The translations under genes were made by a program, and so were the position numbers. The notes under the pieces were generated by a model. That model was not told the origin of the DNA, made no database searches, and saw only the letters and a list, made by a program, of their open reading frames with translations. A stretch of 64,000 nt of DNA from Brevundimonas variabilis (GTDB lineage: Bacteria > Pseudomonadota > Alphaproteobacteria > Caulobacterales > Caulobacteraceae), in contig NZ_JACHOR010000006.1 of NCBI RefSeq assembly GCF_014199945.1, forward strand, positions 124,001 through 188,000. The letters run 5' to 3'. Positions 1-8,769 of the stretch are shown one piece after another. The first letter of the stretch is position 1. The number at the start of each line of letters is the position of its first letter.

Positions 1-49
1 GGTGTATCGGGCCATTTACCCCATGGATGGGCCCCGACCCCCAGGACAT
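1..49 (-). CDS. Start of a gene cut by the left edge, possibly thiolase-like
   Basis: An ATG on the minus strand lies 9 bases past the stop of the DUF35 gene, and the frame stays open for 16 codons to the window edge. The residues seen (MSWGSGPIHGVNGPIH) are too few to assign a family. DUF35 proteins are very often encoded beside a thiolase or lipid-transfer-protein-like thiolase that they bind, so such a partner is the natural expectation. That is inference from context only. Confidence 0.35.
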   Translation of the reverse strand, partial: MSWGSGPIHGVNGPIH

Positions 50-58
50 ATACCGGTC

Positions 59-484
59 TCAAGTCCCTGCTCCCGCTACCGGGACAAAGACATGTGTGAT
101 CACCGGTCCGTCGTCGACCTCTCGGATGCCCCTCGTCGCCAGATCCAACACCATGCCGATCTCGATCCGATCCAGGGCGACATCATCGATCATCCCCATA
201 ACGCGAACACCATGATCCATATCGACAAGCCCCAGGGCGTAGGGCTGCCAAGGATCCATCTCGAACAGCGGCGGTGGACGGTATCGCTGAATGGTGAAGC
301 TATGGAGCGTACCAGACCCCTTGATGCCAAAGGGCTCGACAGCCTTGGCTTCGCAAACCGGATTGCGACACGCAATGACTTGCGGAAAGTAGACAGTTCG
401 ACAGCTGATACAGCGCGTCCCGGCCAGAGAGGCACCCCCGCCTTCGACGCTGAGACTGTGGGCAACAACCGGCTGTGCAGACAT
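59..484 (-). CDS. DUF35 Zn-ribbon / OB-fold acyl-CoA-binding protein
   Basis: This 141-residue protein has an N-terminal rubredoxin-like zinc ribbon with cysteines at about 25, 28, 39 and 44 (CISC...CRNPVC), followed by an OB-fold containing GSGTLHSFTIQRY and ALGLVDMDHGVRVMGMI. That is the standard DUF35 (YgfY/COG1545) arrangement. Family members bind acyl-CoA and act as partners of thiolases or hot-dog hydratases in steroid, aromatic and polyketide-like degradation. It is third in a leftward run after two MaoC-like genes, 11 bases from the preceding gene, so it is probably part of one CoA-ester-processing complex. The substrate is unknown. Confidence 0.85.
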   Translation of the reverse strand: MSAQPVVAHSLSVEGGGASLAGTRCISCRTVYFPQVIACRNPVCEAKAVEPFGIKGSGTLHSFTIQRYRPPPLFEMDPWQPYALGLVDMDHGVRVMGMIDDVALDRIEIGMVLDLATRGIREVDDGPVITHVFVPVAGAGT

Positions 485-495
485 GCGTACTGTGC

Positions 496-1032
496 CTAGA
501 GCGAAAGGATGTCTCGGGTTTCCTTGAAATATAGGATCCCGGATTCGACGTCTGTCACCGTGACGCCGTGGCGAACATAACGGCGCTCGCGTTTTTCAAA
601 CTTGTCGACCGCCGTGGTCGTAATTCGCACGGTCGCCCCGACCGGGATGGGTGCGAGGATTTCGGAATCGTGGAAGGTATGGATCGATCCGATTGAAAAC
701 GGACGTGTCGCGTCAAACTGCACAGACAACACAAAGTGAGACACCAGCAGCGGCGGCACAATCGCTCCACCAAACGGTGACTCGCCGTCGATGCTCCAGC
801 TGTTCATGCGCCACCCTTCGTACCAAGGATTGAAATCCTCGACCCCGTCGGCGTACAGGATCACAAGCTCGGCGCTTAGGAGCAGGTCTCTTGAGAGCTG
901 GTCACCGATCTCCACCATGTCCCAGTAGGGCTTGGCCTCGGAAGCCAGGTTGTCGATAAACTCACGGGTCTGTCGAACCTGGAGTGGGCTCATGGGTTTG
1001 AGCGCGTCTGCCGCAGGTAGTGGCTGAATCAT
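496..1032 (-). CDS. MaoC-like hot-dog dehydratase, FAS1-dehydratase type N-terminal partner
   Basis: The product is 178 residues. I chose the ATG at 1032 because a GGAG-like ribosome site precedes it and the longer frame upstream only shadows the neighbouring gene. The segment WSIDGESPFGGAIVPPLLVSH, the strand pattern around FSIGSIHTFHDSEILAPIPVG and the length fit a hot-dog fold of the MaoC/FAS1-dehydratase group. It lies 16 bases after another MaoC-like gene. Paired hot-dog subunits commonly form heteromeric enoyl-CoA hydratases with a DUF35 protein, which is also encoded here. A hydration or dehydration step on a bulky acyl-CoA is inferred. Confidence 0.75.
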   Translation of the reverse strand: MIQPLPAADALKPMSPLQVRQTREFIDNLASEAKPYWDMVEIGDQLSRDLLLSAELVILYADGVEDFNPWYEGWRMNSWSIDGESPFGGAIVPPLLVSHFVLSVQFDATRPFSIGSIHTFHDSEILAPIPVGATVRITTTAVDKFEKRERRYVRHGVTVTDVESGILYFKETRDILSL

Positions 1033-1048
1033 CTTTCTACTCCCGACC

Positions 1049-1495
1049 TCAAACGCCAACATCGACTTCGACCCAGCCGACCGTTTTCTTCTCGGCGGCA
1101 TCGTTCTCGGCCCATATGTCGACAATGAAACGATAGCCGTCACCCTTGGGGATCTTCTCTCGAACGACCCCGTGGGTCGTGATGATCTCGTCGGCGTGGG
1201 TGGAGGCGACGTATTTGCAGACGACCCGGGCGTTCTGGAAAAAGGCCGCGCCAAAGTGATTGACGCACATCTCCGCGAGATATGCCGATGACATTTCGCC
1301 GGTCTGGATAGGCGCTTTTAGGCCTGTCGAGGCAGCATAGACCGGGTCCCAGTGGTTCGGATTAAACCGGCCCCACAGTCTTGAACCCATCAACTGAATC
1401 GCAGCCTTTTTCTTCAGGCTTTGAAGTCGATATCCAACGGGTGTGTCGCGCGTGATCGCAAGATCAACTGGCGCGTCTGGCTCTGAGCCATCCAT
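1049..1495 (-). CDS. MaoC family dehydratase (hot-dog fold)
   Basis: This 148-residue protein has the second-half MaoC signature: a central helix in GLKAPIQTGEMSSAYLAEMC, then NARVVCKYVASTHADEIITT and a terminal strand GYRFIVDIWAENDA. MaoC-type hydratases add water across 2-enoyl-CoA thioesters. The classical catalytic Asp/His pair is not clearly visible, so activity may depend on the adjacent hot-dog partner. It is the first gene of the leftward operon and starts about 100 bases from the inverted-repeat array shared with the divergent TonB receptor, so common control by the TetR regulator of the other arm is likely. Confidence 0.75.
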   Translation of the reverse strand: MDGSEPDAPVDLAITRDTPVGYRLQSLKKKAAIQLMGSRLWGRFNPNHWDPVYAASTGLKAPIQTGEMSSAYLAEMCVNHFGAAFFQNARVVCKYVASTHADEIITTHGVVREKIPKGDGYRFIVDIWAENDAAEKKTVGWVEVDVGV

Positions 1496-1590
1496 GTTTC
1501 GTTTCCCATAGCCTCGTCGAGACGCACGCCTTGCGCCCTCTCGGCCTTCAGTTTTTGCGCCGGGATCAGGCCATGACCTTCCGACAACCG

Positions 1591-1632
1591 ATAATCAACG
1601 CCTATGTTGATTATTGTCAACACCCCCATTGA
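1591..1632. promoter_or_regulatory. Array of four half-sites at 11-bp spacing, probable TetR operator
   Basis: Positions 1591-1599 and 1606-1614 form a perfect 9-bp inverted repeat (ATAATCAAC / GTTGATTAT) around a 6-base spacer. The TCAAC/GTTGA half-site recurs at 1595, 1606 and 1617, with a one-mismatch copy (ATTGA) at 1628, each exactly 11 bases apart and in alternating orientation. TTGACA hexamers lie on both strands here (1629-1634 plus, 1615-1620 minus), so a protein bound to the array would cover both divergent promoters. The TetR gene at the end of the rightward operon is the obvious candidate ligand. That assignment is inference. Confidence 0.7.
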
Positions 1633-1726
1633 CAGGAAACTGCGTTCGGTCCTTTCTGGCGTTGTCGCGAAGGTTTGCTGAAGATGAACCGAGGGCGACG
1701 GGACTTGGAAACGCCAGGGAAGCGCC

Positions 1727-4204
1727 ATGACATCGACCAAAGCAATCCTGATGGCAGGCGGCGCGACCGCCCTGCTTTTCGCCCTCACCGCCACGCCCAT
1801 ACAGGCACAGACGGCGCCCGCGGCCGTCGGCCAAACTGTGGAGCCAGACAGCGTCGTGGATGACATTGTCGTCACAGCAAGACGGCGCTCCGAGACGCTT
1901 GTTAGTGTTCCTGTTGTCGTAAATGTCCTGACCACCGAAGCGTTGGACCGAAACCTGGCTGTGAGCCTTGCCAGCATCGGCGAACTCACACCGACCGTTG
2001 TGATCGGGGCCTACAAATCCAATGGCGGCGGCTCGATCGGCATTCGGGGGATTAGTTCACCAGCCAACCAGACCGGCTTCGAACAGGCTGTTTCTGTCGC
2101 CATCGACGGGGTTCAGACTTCGGATGGACGTATCACTCAAGCTGGGTTCTTCGATCTGCAACAAGTTGAGGTCATGAAGGGACCTCAGGCGCTGTTCTTC
2201 GGCAAGAACAGCCCTGCTGGCGTCATCTCCATCAAGTCCGCTGATCCAACTGCGGACTTTTATGCTCAGCTTCGCGCCGGATACGAGTTCGTTGGTGACG
2301 AAGCTTCGGTTGAGGGTGTCGTGTCCGGCCCTCTCTCCGACGTTTTCGGCGTAAGATTGGCACTGAAGTATCGCAATCTGGACGGCTGGCTCCGCAACAC
2401 TGCCCAGCCCATCGCAAACCCCTTCTATACTGCAGCGTCTGGCGCGCCGATTGGGGCGTCACAGCTGCCCGGTGCCTCCGACAGCCGACCCGGCGACGAG
2501 GAAATCCTTGGTCGCCTGACGCTTACGGCAGACATCTCGCCCAATTTCGACGCTCGACTTAAGTTGTTTGCGAGCTCTGGCGAAGGCAGCGGGCCTGGTG
2601 TTGGCACCCAGAATATCGGCGCGTGCACGGGCCCCAATCCGAGGGTCTATGGCGTCGCAGATCCGTTCGGTGACTGTGTCGCGGATCGCAATACGACCAT
2701 CGGCGACCTGCCGGATGCAATCGCCAGAACAATGCGGGGCTATCGCGGCAATGGTGCCCCCTACGACGAACTGGATATCTTCACAGCCATCCTCGATCTG
2801 ACCTGGCGGTTCGGCGACCTGACACTGGAATCGACCACCGGCTTCAACAGGACGGATTATCAATTCCTGTCAGGCCTTGATCAGACGACCTATTCCCAGC
2901 TCGCCTTTTTTAACCGCCAAACAAATGAGGAAATCAGCCAGGAATTCCGTCTGGCGTCCGATTTCGACCGCCCGATCAACTTTATGCTGGGTGCGTACTT
3001 CCAGACGACGGAGCTTTACACCAACAACGACACCAAGCTGCGGGACTCCAGCTACAATCTGGCCGCCAACCGGTATGTCACCTATGAGGATCTGGCGCGC
3101 CAGGATGGCTCGACCTATTCGTTCTTTGGACAAATACTCTGGGACATCACGGACACGCTCGAGCTGTCCGGCGGTCTGCGCTGGACCAGGGAGGCCAAGG
3201 ATTTCAACAAGCGAAATCTGTACGGTATCGGCACCTTCGCAACCCAGGCCACTGTCTACCCGGGCTCGGCAACGGCAGGCACGCTCGCAGGGTCGTTTGA
3301 AGACGAGAACGTTTCGCCTGAAGTGACGCTCACCTGGCGCCCCGACAGCAACAAGACCGTGTTTCTGGCTTACAAGACCGGCTACAAGTCCGGGGGCTTC
3401 GGGCTGACGAGCCCGCTTCAGACTGGCACGCGGATCGGGGACGTGGACTTCGAGCCAGAGACCGCCGAAGGCTTCGAGCTGGGAGCCAAGGGCGTCTTCG
3501 CCGACGGGCGCGTCCGTTTGAACGGTGCTATTTTCGCCTACAACTTCGATGACTTGCAGGTTAACACCTACGATCCGTCACGAGTGGCCTACACCATCAA
3601 TAATGCCGGCAGCGTCGAACAACGCGGTATCGAAATCGATGGCACCTGGAGTGCCACAGACCAGCTCAGCCTGCGTGGTGCGATTGCTTACATCGACGCC
3701 CAGTTCAAAGACTTCGTTGGCCAGTGCTACAGCTACGCCTTCCCCACCGGGACCGTCCGCGCCACGGCCGTTGCACCAGTCAACTGCTCGTTCGTCAATG
3801 CAACAGCGCTCACACTGCAGCAGGACTTCGGCGGGCGTGCGCCCGCTCGCTCTCCGGAGTGGGCAGGCAACGCAGGCTTCACCTACGACATCCCGATGTC
3901 CAACGGCTTCAATCTCGCAATCAACGGCGACGCCTTCTACAGCGGGGAATATTTTGCTTCTGAAGCCATGGCGCCATCCAGTCTGCAGGACAGCTTCTGG
4001 CGTCTGAACGCAGGGCTAAGCCTGACGGCGCCGGACGAAAGCTGGGTCGTCCAACTGGTGGGGCGCAACCTTACCGATGAGTATTACCTCCAGTATGCTG
4101 CCGACCGGACGGGCGGGGCCAGCGTGCCCGGTGCCATCGGCGAACAGCGAGGGGTCGTCTCGCGTGGTCGCGAGGTCGCGCTTCAGTTTACCAAGACGTT
4201 CTGA
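1727..4204 (+). CDS. TonB-dependent outer-membrane receptor
   Basis: The 825-residue product begins with a signal peptide ending near ATPIQAQ, followed by a TonB-box-like DDIVVTARRR at about residues 46-55. Next come a plug domain (SIGIRGISSPANQTGF, QVEVMKGPQALFFGKN) and a 22-strand-type barrel ending in a terminal Phe (VALQFTKTF). Length and order are typical of a complete receptor that imports a large or hydrophobic ligand using TonB energy. The ATG follows AGGGAAG. The stop overlaps the start of an MFS permease, and ligase and SDR genes follow, so it probably takes up the compound degraded by this locus. The ligand cannot be read from sequence. Confidence 0.95.
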   Translation: MTSTKAILMAGGATALLFALTATPIQAQTAPAAVGQTVEPDSVVDDIVVTARRRSETLVSVPVVVNVLTTEALDRNLAVSLASIGELTPTVVIGAYKSNGGGSIGIRGISSPANQTGFEQAVSVAIDGVQTSDGRITQAGFFDLQQVEVMKGPQALFFGKNSPAGVISIKSADPTADFYAQLRAGYEFVGDEASVEGVVSGPLSDVFGVRLALKYRNLDGWLRNTAQPIANPFYTAASGAPIGASQLPGASDSRPGDEEILGRLTLTADISPNFDARLKLFASSGEGSGPGVGTQNIGACTGPNPRVYGVADPFGDCVADRNTTIGDLPDAIARTMRGYRGNGAPYDELDIFTAILDLTWRFGDLTLESTTGFNRTDYQFLSGLDQTTYSQLAFFNRQTNEEISQEFRLASDFDRPINFMLGAYFQTTELYTNNDTKLRDSSYNLAANRYVTYEDLARQDGSTYSFFGQILWDITDTLELSGGLRWTREAKDFNKRNLYGIGTFATQATVYPGSATAGTLAGSFEDENVSPEVTLTWRPDSNKTVFLAYKTGYKSGGFGLTSPLQTGTRIGDVDFEPETAEGFELGAKGVFADGRVRLNGAIFAYNFDDLQVNTYDPSRVAYTINNAGSVEQRGIEIDGTWSATDQLSLRGAIAYIDAQFKDFVGQCYSYAFPTGTVRATAVAPVNCSFVNATALTLQQDFGGRAPARSPEWAGNAGFTYDIPMSNGFNLAINGDAFYSGEYFASEAMAPSSLQDSFWRLNAGLSLTAPDESWVVQLVGRNLTDEYYLQYAADRTGGASVPGAIGEQRGVVSRGREVALQFTKTF

Positions 4205-5562
4205 TGACGGATCAGGTAGCAGCACCCGACGCATCCGGGAATCTCGCCAAGCCGAAGACGGGCTATGCCTGGTATACGGTCGGGGTGCTGACGGTGTGCT
4301 ACACCCTCTCATTCATCGATCGGCAGATCCTCAGTCTGCTGGTCGGGCCGATCAAGGCCGAGTTCAATGCCACTGACACCCAGGTCGGACTGCTGGGCGG
4401 TCTCGCGTTCTCACTGTTCTACACTCTGGTGAGTCTGCCTGCCGGACGGCTGGTGGACCGGTTCAACCGTCGCAACATCATCGTCGCGGGCGTCTTCTTC
4501 TGGAGTCTGATGACAGCAGCCTGTGCAGTGGCCAGAGGGTATCCGGGACTTTTCCTGGCAAGGATGGGCGTCGGGGTCGGGGAAGCCACTTTGGCTCCCG
4601 CTGCGGTGTCCATGATTTCAGACAGTTTCCCGAACGAGAAGCTGGGTTCAGCAATGAGCACATATGGCATCGGAATCTATCTCGGATCCGGTCTCGCACT
4701 GCTGCTTGGCGGACTTGTCGTAGAGCTTGTAACCCAAACGCCCACACTCACCCTGCCGATATTTGGCGAAATTGCCTCATGGAGGGCGACGTTCCTGGTG
4801 GTCGGCCTACCGGGCCTGCTGGTTGCGCTTTGGGTGATGACGCTCAAGGAGCCCGCAAGAAAGAGGGCTATCCTGTCGTCTGACGGGGTTGCGGTGCGAC
4901 TGAGCATTTCAGAGACCCTGGCAGTCATCGGCAAGCGCTGGATTCCCGTCGCTTCCATCGCGCTTGGACTGATGTTCCAGGCCGTGGCCCTTTACGGCTT
5001 CATGCTGTGGTCTCCAGCCGTGCTGCAGCGATCATTCGACTGGTCGTCGCAGCAAACCGGTCTGGTCATGGGATTTGTCGTCCTGATCGGCGGTAGTCTT
5101 GGAATGTTGAGTGGCGGGCGGCTCAGTGACCGCGGCCTGGTCTCAGGTCGGCGTGATGCGGCATTGCGTGTAGCGGCATTCAGCTCCGTTGCAGGGGCGC
5201 TCGTTTTTGCCGCGCTGATGCACACACAGGGCACGTCTGCTTTGGCGACGGTGGGTGTTTTTGCATGCGGTGTCTTCCTGTTGGCCATGCCAGCAGGCAG
5301 TTGCTATGCAGCTTCGCAGATGGTCCTGCCAAATCAGGTGCGCGGTCAGGCGCTTGCCCTGATTTTGTTCATCGCCAACCTTGGTGGCCTGACCATGGGG
5401 CCATTGCTGCCGGGTTTGCTGAACGACTTTGTCTTTCGCTCCGAGAGCGCCTTGGGTCTGTCGCTTGGCATCACGCTTTCGGTCTCCACGCTTCTGGCTG
5501 CGATTTCCTTTGGCTGGGGACGGCGCGAGTATCGGCTGCACCACGAAGCATTGAATCCCTGA
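4204..5562 (+). CDS. Spinster-type MFS transporter
   Basis: This is a 452-residue integral membrane protein with about 12 hydrophobic helices. The opening SFIDRQILSLLVGPIK and the loop-2/3 motif AGRLVDRFNRR are characteristic of the spinster branch of the major facilitator superfamily, members of which move organic acids, sphingolipids or sterol-like molecules. Its ATG overlaps the receptor stop (TGATG), implying translational coupling. Together the pair would move one substrate across outer and inner membranes. The next gene is an acyl-CoA ligase, so a carboxylic acid or its precursor is the most likely cargo. Specificity is inference. Confidence 0.9.
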   Translation: MTDQVAAPDASGNLAKPKTGYAWYTVGVLTVCYTLSFIDRQILSLLVGPIKAEFNATDTQVGLLGGLAFSLFYTLVSLPAGRLVDRFNRRNIIVAGVFFWSLMTAACAVARGYPGLFLARMGVGVGEATLAPAAVSMISDSFPNEKLGSAMSTYGIGIYLGSGLALLLGGLVVELVTQTPTLTLPIFGEIASWRATFLVVGLPGLLVALWVMTLKEPARKRAILSSDGVAVRLSISETLAVIGKRWIPVASIALGLMFQAVALYGFMLWSPAVLQRSFDWSSQQTGLVMGFVVLIGGSLGMLSGGRLSDRGLVSGRRDAALRVAAFSSVAGALVFAALMHTQGTSALATVGVFACGVFLLAMPAGSCYAASQMVLPNQVRGQALALILFIANLGGLTMGPLLPGLLNDFVFRSESALGLSLGITLSVSTLLAAISFGWGRREYRLHHEALNP

Positions 5563-5582
5563 CGCAGGCGAACGGTAAGTCG

Positions 5583-7283
5583 ATGACCAGTCGCCAGTCG
5601 CGAACCGTCGCAGAACGCCAGTCCGACCTCGGTGCGCGGTTTTCGCCATGGTCACCGCGCACCCTGTTTGGCATGCTGGAGACGGCAGCTAAGGCGTTCC
5701 CAGACCGCCCCTATTTGATCTTCGACGCCCAGATTTGGACCTATGACCATATGGCGGACTGGTCGCGTCGCGTCGCTGCCGGGCTGATCGCGGCGGGTGT
5801 GAAGCGAGGCGAGCATGTCGCCTTGGTCATGGCCAACTATCCAGCCTTCGCCGCTCTTAAATACGCGATCTCGGCAGTTGGTGCGGTCGCGGTGCCCGTC
5901 AATATCCTGAACCGCCGCGAAGAGCTGGCCTATGTGCTGCGCCAATCGCGTGCCGTGATGCTGGTCACGATGGACCGGTTCCGCGACCTCGACTACCTGA
6001 CGATGCTGGACGAGCTCTCCCCGTCCTGGGCGACGGAAGGCGGCGGCGAAGCCCTGCCGCACCTGCGCTCCGTCGTGGTCTTTCAGGCCGAAGGTCAGGG
6101 CAGAGACGGTGCCACACCGTTCGACGACCTTAAGACCGAACCAGTACCCCTGCCCGTCGTCGATCCCCAGAGCGCCGCCGACATCATCTACACCTCCGGC
6201 ACCACGGGCTCTCCCAAGGGAGTGATGCTAAGCCACGACATGCTGCTGCGAGCCGCCTTCGGCAGTGCCTATGCCAGGGCGTTCGAGGACGGGCGACGCA
6301 TCCAGTTCAGCCTGCCGATGAACCACGTCTATGGCTATGTCGAGGGCCTGCTGGCAGCTCTGTTTGTCGGAGGGGCCGTCGTGCCGCACCTCAAATTCGA
6401 TCCGCGCGAGACGCTGAAGACTGTCGAACGGCACCGCGTCACTGACCTGCTGCTGATCCCCACCATGACGCTGGCAGTGCTCGATGCGCTAGAGGGCTTT
6501 ACGGTCGACACAGGCTCGCTGAAGGGCATTCTGTCGTCGGGCGGTCGCACGCCGCCGGGCCTTTGGGACCGCATCCTTCACACCTTCGAAGGCATCGAGA
6601 TCACCACTGGCTATGGCATGAGCGAATGCACGGCCTCGACCACTGTGACCCGCCCGGACGACCCGACCGAACGGCTGCTGACCACCAACGGTCGCCTGCG
6701 CGACGTCGGCCCGGCGGGCGACCCGGAGATCGGGAACAGGTTGGTCGATTACCGTGTCATAGATCCGTCCAACGGCGCAGTCCTGTCCCCTGGCCAAGTT
6801 GGCGAGCTGATGGCCCGAGGACCGGGTGTCACCCAGGGCTACTATGACAAGCCCGAGGCTACCGCGGAGGCCTTTGACGCCGAGGGCTGGCTGCATACCG
6901 GCGACCTCGGTCGCATCGACGCCGACGGCTATCTGACCCTGGTTGGACGGGTGAAGGAATCTTATCGCTGCGGCGGCGAGCAGGTCACGCCATCCGAGAT
7001 CGAGGACGTACTGATGGTCCACCCTGCCGTGCTCCAGGCTCATGTCGCGCCGGTGCCCGACGACCGGATGGGCGAGATCGGCGTGGCGTTTGTCGTTACC
7101 CGTCCTGGCCATGCGTTTGAGCCTCAGGCCCTCGTCGACTGGTGCTCGGCAAGGCTGGCCCGGTTCAAGGTTCCGCGCCACGTTCTGCCAATCGAGGCGG
7201 ATGCCGTGCCGCTGACACCGTCGGGTCGGCCCCGCAAATTCCTGCTGTCAAAACGCGCCGCTGACCATCTAGGCCTGTCATGA
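5583..7283 (+). CDS. Acyl-CoA synthetase (AMP-dependent, FadD-like)
   Basis: The 566-residue enzyme carries the AMP-binding P-loop YTSGTTGSPKGVMLS at about residue 201, the adenylate motif GYGMSE at about 344, the hinge motif GWLHTGDLGRID near 434 and a C-terminal PSGRPRK at about 546 containing the catalytic lysine. It would activate a carboxylic acid to its CoA thioester with ATP. The start at 5583 is preferred: the longer frame upstream only runs through the transporter gene in another frame. It lies 20 bases after the transporter and overlaps the SDR by ATGA. The downstream CoA-ester machinery is probably the divergent MaoC/DUF35 genes. Confidence 0.92.
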   Translation: MTSRQSRTVAERQSDLGARFSPWSPRTLFGMLETAAKAFPDRPYLIFDAQIWTYDHMADWSRRVAAGLIAAGVKRGEHVALVMANYPAFAALKYAISAVGAVAVPVNILNRREELAYVLRQSRAVMLVTMDRFRDLDYLTMLDELSPSWATEGGGEALPHLRSVVVFQAEGQGRDGATPFDDLKTEPVPLPVVDPQSAADIIYTSGTTGSPKGVMLSHDMLLRAAFGSAYARAFEDGRRIQFSLPMNHVYGYVEGLLAALFVGGAVVPHLKFDPRETLKTVERHRVTDLLLIPTMTLAVLDALEGFTVDTGSLKGILSSGGRTPPGLWDRILHTFEGIEITTGYGMSECTASTTVTRPDDPTERLLTTNGRLRDVGPAGDPEIGNRLVDYRVIDPSNGAVLSPGQVGELMARGPGVTQGYYDKPEATAEAFDAEGWLHTGDLGRIDADGYLTLVGRVKESYRCGGEQVTPSEIEDVLMVHPAVLQAHVAPVPDDRMGEIGVAFVVTRPGHAFEPQALVDWCSARLARFKVPRHVLPIEADAVPLTPSGRPRKFLLSKRAADHLGLS

Positions 7284-8038
7284 CCGAACCCTCTCGCATA
7301 GCGATCGTCACGGGTGCCGCCCGCGGCATAGGCGCGGCCATTGCCGAGCGTCTGGCCCGCGACGGCTGCGACATCGCCGTGATGGACCTGAATGCCACCG
7401 CCTGTGCAGACACCGTTGCCACCGTCCGTGCCCTGGGCCGACGGGCTGAGGCCATAGCCGTTGACGTCGCCGACGAAGCCTCGGTCCACGTCGCCGTCCG
7501 CGACTGCGAAATCGCCCTCGGCTCGCCCGCCGTCCTCGTGAACAATGCCGGTGTCCTGCGCGAGAAGACCCTGGCGAAGATGACGCTGGACGACTGGCAG
7601 ATCGTCCAGGACGTCAACCTGCGTGGCCCCTTTCTGATGTGCCGCGCGGTTCAGGCGTCGATGCGAGCCGCGGGCCATGGCCGGATCGTCAACCTGGCAA
7701 GTATCGCCGCCCTGGGCGCTCACGGCCAGGCCAACTATGCCGCAGCCAAGGCCGGACTGATCGGCCTGACCAAGACCATCGCGCTCGAAATGGGCAGGTA
7801 CGGCGTCACCGCCAACGTAGTCGCCCCCGGTTTCGTCGTCACGCCCATGACCGTCGCCGTCGCCGAACGACTGGGCGTCGATTTCGAAACCATGGTCGCT
7901 GACGTCGTGCGAGACATTCCGGCGGGCCGGCCCGGCCTGCCTGAAGACATCGCAAACGCTGTCGCCTTCTTTGCGGATACTCGATCCGGGTTCGTGTCAG
8001 GTCAGGTGCTGTTTGTTGCTGGCGGCCCCCGCGGCTGA
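7280..8038 (+). CDS. Short-chain dehydrogenase/reductase (FabG-like)
   Basis: This 252-residue classical SDR has the NAD(P)-binding motif TGAARGIG at residues 10-17, NNAG near 91, and the Ser/Tyr/Lys triad in NLASIAALG and NYAAAKAG (about 141, 153, 157). Such enzymes interconvert hydroxy and keto groups, for example 3-hydroxyacyl-CoA and 3-ketoacyl-CoA in beta-oxidation-like pathways. It overlaps the ligase by ATGA and the TetR gene by TGATG. In context it probably oxidises the hydroxyacyl-CoA made by the MaoC-type hydratases. Confidence 0.92.
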   Translation: MTEPSRIAIVTGAARGIGAAIAERLARDGCDIAVMDLNATACADTVATVRALGRRAEAIAVDVADEASVHVAVRDCEIALGSPAVLVNNAGVLREKTLAKMTLDDWQIVQDVNLRGPFLMCRAVQASMRAAGHGRIVNLASIAALGAHGQANYAAAKAGLIGLTKTIALEMGRYGVTANVVAPGFVVTPMTVAVAERLGVDFETMVADVVRDIPAGRPGLPEDIANAVAFFADTRSGFVSGQVLFVAGGPRG

Positions 8039-8754
8039 TGGATACAAAGATTGGTCTTTCGGTGATCCCTCGCTTATCAAGTGAGACGATGAGTCCGACC
8101 AGCGATAAGACAAGTGGCATCGGCAAGCGCCGTTCGGCGGCCAAGGAGGAAAGCTCTGACGCCTATAAACGCCGCCGCCGCGAGATTGCTGAAGCTGCTG
8201 TGCGCGTGTTCGACCGCCTCGGGTTGCAGGGTTCCAGTATCAGTGCAGTCGCCGCTGAACTTGGGATAGATCGCGCTTCTGTCTATTATTATATCTCCTC
8301 TAAGGAAGAGTTGTTCGACGAGGTACTTCGCGCCGTTGCTGAGCGTAACTCTCAGATCGCGACGGAAATTGCGTCCAGCAAGTTACCGCCTCCTGAAAAG
8401 CTATGGAACCTGATCGTCGCGATCATGGAATCTTATGGCGAGCACTATCCACTTCTGTTCATCTATATCCGCGAAAACTTGAGCCGCGTATCTGGAAACC
8501 GGTCGAAATGGTCTTCGGATATGCGGCAGGTAAACCGCATCATCGAGAATGCTTTTATTGACATTATCGAAGAGGGCTATGCCGACGAGACGCTTCGCAA
8601 TGTCGGTCCGTCGCGCGTCGTCGCTTATGGCATGCTAGGCGTCGTAGGCTGGACGCACCGCTGGTATCGTCCAGAAACCTCACCTCAAACTGCCCGAGAG
8701 ATCGGCCAAACCTATGCCGACATGATGGTGACGGGGATGCGAGCATCCTCGTAA
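8038..8754 (+). CDS. TetR family transcriptional regulator
   Basis: The 238-residue product has a basic N-terminal extension and then a TetR helix-turn-helix at about residues 46-90, with RRREIAEAAVRVFDRLG and ISAVAAELGIDRASVYYYISSKEELF as landmarks. A helical ligand domain follows, ending VVGWTHRWY as in many acyl-CoA-responsive TetR proteins. An internal ATG at 8089 is an alternative start; I keep 8038 because it overlaps the SDR stop. It is the last gene of the operon and probably represses both arms through the half-site array at 1591-1632, released by a pathway acyl-CoA. That link is inferred. Confidence 0.92.
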   Translation: MDTKIGLSVIPRLSSETMSPTSDKTSGIGKRRSAAKEESSDAYKRRRREIAEAAVRVFDRLGLQGSSISAVAAELGIDRASVYYYISSKEELFDEVLRAVAERNSQIATEIASSKLPPPEKLWNLIVAIMESYGEHYPLLFIYIRENLSRVSGNRSKWSSDMRQVNRIIENAFIDIIEEGYADETLRNVGPSRVVAYGMLGVVGWTHRWYRPETSPQTAREIGQTYADMMVTGMRASS

Positions 8755-8769
8755 GCACCGTCGTGGTGC
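8755..8769 (+). terminator. Weak hairpin after the TetR gene
   Basis: GCACC and GGTGC form a 5-bp stem around GTCGT directly after the TetR stop. No real T-tract follows (only CTCCTTTG). It could end the catabolic operon but is short. Confidence 0.3.

Noticed and set aside
5265..5582. 106-codon extension of the acyl-CoA ligase frame
   Set aside because: It lies inside the MFS gene in another frame and adds no domain; ATG 5583 begins where ligase homology begins.
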